The translations under genes were made by a program, and so were the position numbers. The notes below the pieces were generated by a model that was given only the letters and a program-made list of their open reading frames with translations, ran no database searches and was not told where the DNA came from. This document shows, in pieces, positions 56,587 to 64,000 of a stretch of 64,000 nt of DNA (position 1 is its first letter; every line of letters begins with the position of its first letter). The stretch covers positions 42,880,405 to 42,944,404 of the forward strand of contig CM032660.1 in NCBI GenBank assembly GCA_019095985.1. Reading direction: 5' to 3'. The DNA comes from Streblospio benedicti. Lineage: Eukaryota > Annelida > Polychaeta > Spionida > Spionidae.

Positions 56587-59500
56587 GTGAGTAGTTGATG
56601 CTGTGATAGATTAATTTGCCCTAAAATTAATATTGCTATTTTTTGTTTAGTAAACTTTAGCTATGCACTCAGTACCTACGATGTACCAACCAGCAATTAA
56701 TCCAATATATGTCCTGAGTCGTAGAGAATGTTGACAGTCCACATTTTAGTATCAGTGATTTGTGACAGTCCATCAGATTTGAAAAGTAGTTGACTTGTAG
56801 TGGAAGCGATTTCTGTACAATTTCACCAAAAATGTATAAGCGTAGATTACAATTAGCTACATAAACTGACGAATCAATAAATCATGAGAATCCATCAATC
56901 ACTGAGGTGTAATATTTGAAAATTTTCAAGTATGTTTACAAGTATGAAGTATACATAAACATAACCATCTCCTGCCACTTTTCTGCAATGATGAATGACA
57001 AATCTGCACCATTTGACCACCAAAAGACTGGCAAACTCACACAAATGTATCTTGCAAAGCACTGCATAATCAAAAGCGTATATTCTTTCCAATTAACTCT
57101 TTCTAAAGTCAATGTGCTTGGTTTTGATTTCTTATTGCATGATTCAATATTTGAACGGCAGCAAGTCCTCTCATTATTGTTGTGTGTTTACGTTGTAACT
57201 GCTGGTGAAATGCTGATCCTAATGATTGTTTTTGTCCCTCCATGTTTCCAGCACAAGATGTTCTCTGCGATGGAGAATGACCCGGTGTTCCACAACGAGA
57301 CGCCCGAGAACCCGTCGCTCGCCGAGATGAGGCTTCACTGCTTCCGCCGTGTCAAACAGCTGTTCGCCTACAACTTCCTGCCTGATGAGGACGTCTTCAA
57401 GTGAGAACCCTTGAAATTACATGAAAGTACCGTAAACATCATTGTAAATATGTTAAAGGTAAAAAGGAGAAAAAAAAGAAATACATATGTACAATGAGAC
57501 CACAAGTAAACTCTATATTAAATATCGTAAAAATGATGGTTGAGAATTAGGTGGGAAAGTGCTACCAGACAGCAAGATGAGTATTGCCCTAGATAATATC
57601 GATAGTTATTTTCATTTAAGAAAAAGCTCATCTTGTTAAAAAATTAACGAATTTCTACTATAATCAATTAAAGCGGTTCAGTTCTTGATCCTGACTGGGG
57701 ATGACAATCCAAATGCTCAGGGCAGATTTCTAATATTGTTGTTACATTTCACATTGCTCCTGTGGACATTTGTGAGCGTAACTAATTAGTTGCGTAATCA
57801 ATCCCGCTATGAAGAAGTACTGAAAGGAATGATGCACATGTTTATCCTGAGATTTTTTTAAAAAGATAGAATATAAAAGTGTGATAGCATTTTAGTTAAG
57901 ACCCAACTTGACTGCTGGCAGCTCCCAAGTTCCATGTTATACTCAGAAGGGAAGAAACGATTCTACACTCTGATATGTGGTGCTATTGTAGGATCTTATC
58001 CACAGTTTTATTATTTATGTATATATGTATATTTTTATGCACATTTTATATGATTCATGAGCATCATGTATATTTTTTATATTTTTCTATGGAATTGATC
58101 TGAAATAAATGTTTCTATGTTTGCAGTAACCCGCTGCTGGCACAGGAGAACATCATGTCGATGGGGATGTACGACTGGGCCATGACCGCCAAGTACATGC
58201 TCAGTCTTGAGGTCAGTAGCTTACACGTACCAGGCATCTGGCCAGTCTCACATATTTCACGCTCATATTTTTACATTTACAGAAATCTTCTGAATTTTAA
58301 AAGAGATGATAGAAATTGTGACAATATGGTTTTGAATACATGTATGTTGTGCTTTGATGGGAAAAAAGTTGTATTTTCTAGAAAACGACTGTCAGAATCC
58401 TCCAATGAACTGATTAAAGCAATGATATTTAGCAGTTTTTATATGTATCAATCACAGTTAACAAAATGATTGAATGATTTTTTATACAGGCACACTTAGT
58501 TAATTTCATTAACAACTGCATCTCTTGGTTTGTTCTAATGTACAATTAGCACTCTTATTTATTTGGATTTTATTTAGTTTTTATGTTTATGTTATGTTTT
58601 TTAATATGGACTGACATTACATGCATAATTCATTTATCCATTTATTATCATTATCTGAAATAAATAGATAAATATTCAATTCACGAGCTATTAGTGTTGT
58701 GTGACTCATGTGTAGTGTGAAAGATTTTTGCATACCGATGATGGCATCTAATATTTTTTACAATGAATTTATTTTTGATCTTTTTAGATATAGATTAGAC
58801 TACAAAATCATGATAGAGATTAAGATCAACGAATTACATGAACTTGTGGATAATGAACTTGTTCAACGATGATTGTTGTAGTTTGAATCTTAGATTGATA
58901 AGCATGAAAGTTGATCTGTGCTCTTTCACCTTCGGTCCAATTAACAGAGTTCACATTGTCAAAGTGTAATACATGGTTTAGTATATTACGAGTCAATACT
59001 AGTGATCTCTGCATAGTTGCATAGTTGAAAAGATTATCTCGAATATCAGACATCTTTAGCATTTTTTCAATATGGGGGTTCAATTTGGAGATTTATGTGT
59101 GTGAATCTGTGGTATTTCAACATTCCCCTTGTAAATTGAATTTTAGATGTGGTTTTGTGTTCAAAAAGTCCAATATTATTGCCGTATTTTACATGTACAA
59201 TATATTCTACCCTGGTGCGATCATCATACACAGAGTGTTCACTTATGAAAAGATTCTCTGATTAAAAGATGATCCCAAACCACTTGTGGTGATAACAAAG
59301 AGACAAGTGGCGTTCAAATTTCTCAACCACATCATGCTATTTGTGATGTTCTTCTGATTGTTCTAATACTTGACCAAGATGTTGTGTACTTGTAAGAAAA
59401 CACCTGCACGCAAGAAATAGAGCCATCAGAATGTCATTAGATTTGTCTTTGAAGTTTCTCCTTGTGAGAGGGACGATTAGGACTCCGCTTTCTAACCTGT

Positions 59501-61346
59501 GATAATGGCCCTAGTCTAAAGCTGAGGCTATTTCCTAGTGCTAGTAGATTAAGTGAAAGATTCTGCTGATTCAAAGATATCAAAAGAAATCATGCATAAT
59601 TAGTTTGTATGACAAATGAGTGATATTTTTTTCATAGTGACTTCACATTTACATCATCATGCATTTGGCACAAATTTGCTCAATGCCAATGCAACAATAT
59701 TTGCTTTTCAAATGAAAACAAAATGAAAAGATTTTGAAAGTGAAAAATGCAATAGGTTTCTTTCTATCATTACAGATCCAAACTCTTAGTTATGAGATGA
59801 GTCTTCTCAGTCTATATCATCAATCTAAAGATAGGAAATGTTAAGAATAAATGTTAACGCTCGTAATACAAAATCAAAGTTCTGATTTTTTTTTTTAAAT
59901 TAAGGCATTTGTGTATAATAGCTAAATATTGACTTTTAAAAAAGTTTTGGTTAAAATTTCAACAGTCAATATTTGTCAGTACAAATGTACAATAATTCAT
60001 ACGAAACGAAGAGACAAACTTTCAGGTTACCAGTGCCAATTTCATACTCTAGTACAGTATGAAGTTGTATATTATTTAACGTCTTTCATCACTTGCCGTC
60101 TACTGATCCATATTATGCTGGATTTCTGCTCCAGATGTGCGCGAGCGTGATCCGGAACAACATGAAGGGCGGCCGCCTCGCTGAGATCGCAGACAAGCTC
60201 GAGAACTACGAGGTGAGTGGTTGTGTATTTGAATGCAACTAGTTACATAATATTGTGATTGTGCAAGCCCCTACGCCCAGACAGGTGATTGATTGATTGA
60301 TTGAGTTTGTTCAGGAATTAATGTTCCTAGGATAGCACATGAAAGTAAGAACATATATGTATTGCTTATTTCCATGATCTGGCTATCGCCACGTACTCTC
60401 AGCTTGTGATGGAAGTCTCACATGATAGAACTAGAAAAAGTGTGAAAATATTGAAGAGGCCCAGTGGCCAAACAATAATGCTTTGATAGACTATATGTTA
60501 TCTGTTTTCTGCAATCAGATAATTCTGATCATTTAAACATGTCTAATAGAAACGCTTGACCAATCTAAATACCACCCCAGGGGTATATGGGAGAAATCAT
60601 ACATCATGCAATAATATATAGGCAGATCCAGGTTTTCAGAAAAGGGGGGGGGTGCACGTAAAGGATATAATGGGTTTTGTACACACAATCAATAGCAAAC
60701 ATGACAAAAACCCTACAAAAATAATGTATTTTTGTGGGAAAAGGGGAAAAAAAGTGATGTTCTTGTTCGCATATTTTCTATGATGTCCCTTTCTTTAAAA
60801 AAGCATGTGTCGCTTATAATAATGTGTGTAGAAAATTATTTAGTTTGCAATGTGGTGCTAGCATGTCTTCTTTTTATGTTGATAATGGTATTAACACTTT
60901 TAAAACCTTGTACAGAAAATCGCTTGTTAATTTTCATGATTGTATTTTTAAATGTGATAACCTTTTGGTACAGAAAAGTGTACCTAGTGTTCATTTTATG
61001 TTTGATTCTAGTCATTCTGTCACATGGCAGACACACATTTCTACCTAATAACTGACCTTATATGTATTTATTTTCTATGCATACTACATTTACTTTTTTA
61101 CATTTCACCTATTCTAAAATGTTAGGAATTTTATATTCTGAAATAAATTATGTTATGTTACAGCTGTATGGATGTTTTAGCGACGTTCTTCCTTGCAGCT
61201 ATATGGCTGTTTCGCGCTCACCGAGCTTTCCCACGGCAGCAACACCAAGGCCATGCGGACGACAGCCACGTACGACCCGCGCACGCAGGAGTTCGTCATC
61301 AACACGCCAGACATCGAGGCTACCAAGATCTGGGTGGGAAACCTTG
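56377..61346 (+). CDS. ACOX3: Peroxisomal acyl-CoA oxidase, ACOX3-like (5' part)
   Basis: Five coding exons (56377-56586, 57252-57400, 58127-58211, 60135-60212, 61199-61346) joined by GT/AG introns in agreeing phases (0, 2, 0, 0, then 1). They code about 223 N-terminal residues of an enzyme usually near 700 long; the rest lies beyond the right edge. Visible landmarks: [18 protein letters not shown] (the FP-GPL-YR-RASF start of ACOX3), [33 protein letters not shown] and [21 protein letters not shown], the flavin-contacting acyl-CoA oxidase signature. The family oxidises CoA esters of 2-methyl-branched acids and bile-acid side chains to enoyl-CoA, passing electrons to O2 as H2O2 in peroxisomes. 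The catalytic Glu and any C-terminal targeting signal are outside the window. ACOX3 over ACOX1/2 is a judgement from these motifs. Confidence 0.9.
57252..57400 (+). CDS. ACOX3: ACOX3-like exon 2
   Basis: After TTTCCAG; from [13 protein letters not shown] to DEDVFK, phase 0 to 2, donor GTGAGA. Third positions are much richer in G and C than in exon 1. Confidence 0.92.
58127..58211 (+). CDS. ACOX3: ACOX3-like exon 3
   Basis: After [27 protein letters not shown] through KYMLSLE, phase 2 to 0, donor GTCAGT. Confidence 0.9.
58212..60134. other. ACOX3-like intron 3, no feature seen
   Basis: AT-rich intron without a recognisable element. Confidence 0.5.
60135..60212 (+). CDS. ACOX3: ACOX3-like exon 4
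   Basis: After CTGCTCCAG; 26 codons, [13 protein letters not shown] to KLENYE, phase 0-0, donor GTGAGT. It bridges the helical domain to the flavin-binding beta domain. Confidence 0.85.
60621..60665. repeat. Dispersed repeat end with GGCAGATCCAGG motif
   Basis: GGCAGATCCAGGTTTTC followed by a G-run. The same end, inverted, is at about 63330-63346, and a weaker copy is near 50203. Confidence 0.45.
60824..61048 (+). mobile_element. Possible C-terminal fragment of a LINE ORF2
   Basis: A 74-codon frame with [20 protein letters not shown] resembles the weakly conserved region after the reverse transcriptase of some LINEs. The match is by general pattern only. Confidence 0.25.
61199..61346 (+). 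CDS. ACOX3: ACOX3-like exon 5 (flavin signature)
   Basis: After [30 protein letters not shown] to WVGNL, phase 0 to 1, donor GTGAGT. A second acceptor followed by a similar LYGCF sequence lies 35 bp upstream (61164) and would shift the frame. Confidence 0.92.
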
Positions 61347-61456
61347 GTGAGTCAGGCTGGTGGGGGCAGAAAGTGAGGAGAAATTAAACAAATTATGGGT
61401 GAAAAGAGGAAACAGTGTCAAACACAACCCTTTATTCTATTCACGTGCAAATACTT

Positions 61457-61607
61457 TCCCAAATTATATGTAATTAAGTCATTAGACTTATGACTCCAAG
61501 TCAAGTTAGGCCTATATCACATAGTTTTTGGTGGGATTCGAACCCACGACCATATGGCACCAAATCGCCCAGCAGTTCAGGCTAATTCACTAGTCGACTC
61601 TGCCACC
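61457..61607 (-). mobile_element. tRNA-derived SINE, minus strand
   Basis: Read on the minus strand: a head with GGTGGCAGAGTCGACTAG, the B box GGGTTCGAATCCCACC (about 61531-61546), then the family tail CTATGTGATATAGGCC and TGACTTGGAGTCATAAG, ending in AATTACATATAATTT. Confidence 0.7.
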
Positions 61608-61710
61608 GGAACCATATGGTCATGGGTTCGAATCCCACCAGAGACTATGTGATATAGTCCTAACCTGACTTGGAGTCATAAATCTAGTCACTTAATTACA
61701 TATAATATAT
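61608..61710 (+). mobile_element. tRNA-derived SINE, 5'-truncated, plus strand
   Basis: Starts at CCATATGGTCATGGGTTCG and carries the same B box and tail as the element to its left, in the opposite orientation. The two form an inverted repeat with arms of about 100 bp. Confidence 0.7.
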
Positions 61711-63034
61711 ACCCAAGTCTATTAAATCATAAATCATTTCAAAATTTCCGAAATGTTACGCGTAAAAGTAAATGCAAAAGTTGTGTCATAAAAAATTTTG
61801 TACTAGAATTTGTAATTCAGGCTTGTTCTCATGACTTAACATTCACACCAGGTTGTTGGTAAACTTGTTGATCTAGCGATCATTTCTCATATACTTGCAC
61901 TGGCAGCACATTCAGCTGACAGTGCTAATCACTCACACAATCACCAAAACAATCTTTCAAAACCAATAACCTGTACCTAATTAATCGGTGAGTACCACAA
62001 AGCAAAGTGGGAACATTTACATGTGATCCACCTACCCACGACCCGGTCTGGCACAATAAAATTAACTTTTTTCTTAATTAATTTCAAAGGTACATGGACC
62101 AGTTCTTCACAATCATATTAAAATAAGTATTTTTGTGAAAAAAAGCTGTTCACAGCACTGTAATAGTTCAATATCACTATGCGAAAGTGACTTATGTAAC
62201 TCTCAATACGACTACCGTAACTCAGCAAAAATGGCGACGTCCACAGTTCCCGATTCAGTTTAGAAGCTCTACTATTGTGCTTATTCTGTGTACTAATGGG
62301 ATGATATCACATGGTGCAGTTGTAGATTTTAGCGTATTGATTCTACAGAGCATGGAGTTTTAATGTATAACAAATGTGTTATGACATATTTCGGTGGAAA
62401 ACAGCCACGTCAGTCACTACCGTAACTCAGCATGTATGATTACGTTAACTCACACGTGTGACTACTGTAACTTCGACCCTGTCTGAAGATAAGTTAAACG
62501 TCATTAATGCTTATTTATATGCTTCAAATCAACATTATAGTGTGTACTGATATGTTTAAGCCCTACTAGTAGTTATCTATACTTACTAGATGCCAAATAT
62601 ATACAAGAATCTCTTCTATTTGTGGTTGTGTGATAAGAGACTACACCTCTAGACTGAGATTGGAGTGAGTCTAGAGGGCTGGACGATGGTGGTAGCTTTG
62701 TATAAGAGATGAATGGTTGATTGTATGCTTCAGTTCTATGAATAATAAACATATATACAAGATCGAGTAGTATGTTACAACAATTTCAAATATACACCCA
62801 CGAATATACAGTAGTACACACTAAGCCTTCACTCGCAACTGTGTCCATGCCCGTTACCAAAGAGCCTGCAGAAAACCCATAAAAGCCTGCATACGTTCTA
62901 AGTAAATAGTCACAGTCAGGTTATTGGCATCCTTGTCACACTATGTCATACTAAACTCCCTCGAGAGCACACCACACATTGTAACTGTAGCGCTCACCTG
63001 TACCTATTTAACATGCAGGTACAAAGGCGCAGTA
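61711..63034. other. ACOX3-like intron 5, no gene seen
   Basis: Contains a small repeat of GACTACCGTAACTCAGCA-like words (about 62210, 62420 and 62460). Confidence 0.4.
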
Positions 63035-63155
63035 TGCAGCCTGTTAGATATGAGCTTGCCCAACACCCACCTCCAGACCAGACCAGCAATTGAACCCATG
63101 ACTTTCTGGTCACTAGTCCAACATCCTGTTGATTCAGCTACCGAAGCACATGTAG
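63035..63155 (-). mobile_element. tRNA-like SINE head, minus strand
   Basis: Minus strand: GTAGCTGAATCAACAGGATG as an A-box region and ATGGGTTCAATTGC as B box. The tail differs from that of the SINEs at 61.5-61.7 kb, so it is another subfamily. Confidence 0.5.
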
Positions 63156-63182
63156 GAATCACAATCAGATGGGTAGCACACA

Positions 63183-63347
63183 GGCAGATCAAGGGGGTGG
63201 GGTGCAGGACGCGGCGGAGAGGGGGCCTTTTTTCACACCTCAAATCATTTTTATATTTTTTTCATCTTTGCGACCCTCACACATGTAGCGCCCATGAAAT
63301 TCTGGGGGCGCACCCCCACCCTTTTTATGAGAACCTGGATCTAGCAT
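63183..63347. mobile_element. Small inverted-repeat element with G-rich ends
   Basis: The left end GGCAGATCAAGGGGGTGGGG and the right end CCCCCACCCTTTTTATGAG, then ACCTGGATCTAGC, are imperfect inverted copies. Related ends occur at 60621 and near 50203. Confidence 0.45.
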
Positions 63348-64000
63348 TCGAGTGGGGCTCATTGACAAAGGCTACTGCCACCACCTTGAAAATAACCTAT
63401 ACCCCCATCAATGTTTATTTCAATTTATCATTTGTGTGGATGATATGTTTTAGAGTTAATATATTTTATTAAAGAATTAAAAGTTTAAGTGGATTTGCCA
63501 TGGCAAAAGTAATGAATGAATATTCTCTGGTATTGCTTAAAATAAAAGAGATGTTCATGGTATTGAACTCGTGTCTATGGTGTTTGCATATGTTCAAAAT
63601 ATTGATTAAAGGTGTCTACTATTTTGCTCTGTCTCGATCACTCTTCTATATGTTAAATTTTAAACACGTCGTACAGCGAGGTGTATACTCCATTCAGTGT
63701 AAAATATCTCCTGTTGATGAGCAATCTTGATAAATCTTTCAGCCATCTAAAAAGGTTCTATTCATGAATTAATATTCGGAAAACATTTTTATTTTATTTT
63801 AAAGCATATATACATCTAATATTTTATAAGTTTTTAATTCCGAATTCGTTGATTTGCTTTTATTGATTTTAGTGGCGTTTATGCCTCATGTCAGAGCTCT
63901 GTTATAGTCATCCTACAACACGCTCTCTTATTACTCCTAGTAATTACAAAACTCCTCTTAATGCTTTTTCCAATATCGTTTGAAATATTACTCTAAATGC
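63348..64000. other. No feature seen (right edge, within ACOX3-like intron 5)
   Basis: AT-rich. A 76-codon frame at 63500-63730 has no recognisable domain. The next ACOX3-like exon is not in the window. Confidence 0.4.

Noticed and set aside
61062-61387. Three overlapping frames around ACOX3-like exon 5
   Set aside because: Only the frame with [13 protein letters not shown] matches acyl-CoA oxidases; the others are shifted readings of the same exon.
61531-61640. Two GGGTTCGAATCCC motifs as possible tRNA genes
   Set aside because: The B box is good, but no cloverleaf with a proper acceptor stem and anticodon arm can be drawn, and both continue into the same SINE tail.
62924-63472. 182-codon plus-strand frame
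   Set aside because: It runs across a reversed SINE head and a small inverted-repeat element, so it is a chance frame in repeats.

Overview
The window reads as nuclear DNA of a bilaterian animal, most likely a marine invertebrate. Genes are split by AT-rich introns with clean GT/AG borders, coding exons are often very GC-rich, and the space between genes is full of tRNA-derived SINEs, MITE-like hairpins, LINE and Penelope-like remnants and long microsatellites. I cannot place the phylum from sequence alone.

Layout. 0-12 kb: a LINE relic, then a direct duplication of about 4 kb (2459-7094 and 7712-11374). Each copy carries a small minus-strand gene resembling a divergent MATH/TRAF-like domain. 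The second copy ends in a tail encoded by a trinucleotide microsatellite. 12-28.9 kb: no gene I can support; SINEs, MITEs, G-runs and palindromes.

28.9-43.4 kb: a ten-exon plus-strand gene for a cell-surface protein: signal peptide, MAM domain, Thr/Pro-rich mucin-like linker, second MAM domain, short Thr-rich stalk, one membrane segment, cytoplasmic tail. Inner exons are phase 1-1. Its longest intron (36523-42655) holds an oppositely oriented, single-exon gene for another MAM-like membrane glycoprotein (38384-39448) and a broken Penelope-like element. Intron 4 has three CTCF-like motifs.

43.4-56 kb: a weak candidate short gene (46174-50604) whose first exon could instead give the MAM receptor a tail ending in a PDZ-ligand-like motif, and a 4.4-kb foldback structure (51233-55602) with inverted arms of more than 500 bp, CR1/Jockey-type LINE sequence and an internal 1.17-kb duplication.

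56.4-61.3 kb, running off the right edge: the first five coding exons of a peroxisomal acyl-CoA oxidase, closest to ACOX3 (branched-chain and bile-acid-intermediate side-chain oxidation). Its last visible intron is rich in SINEs.

The recognised genes do not form a pathway. The clearest functional link is positional: one MAM membrane-protein gene nested antisense inside another.
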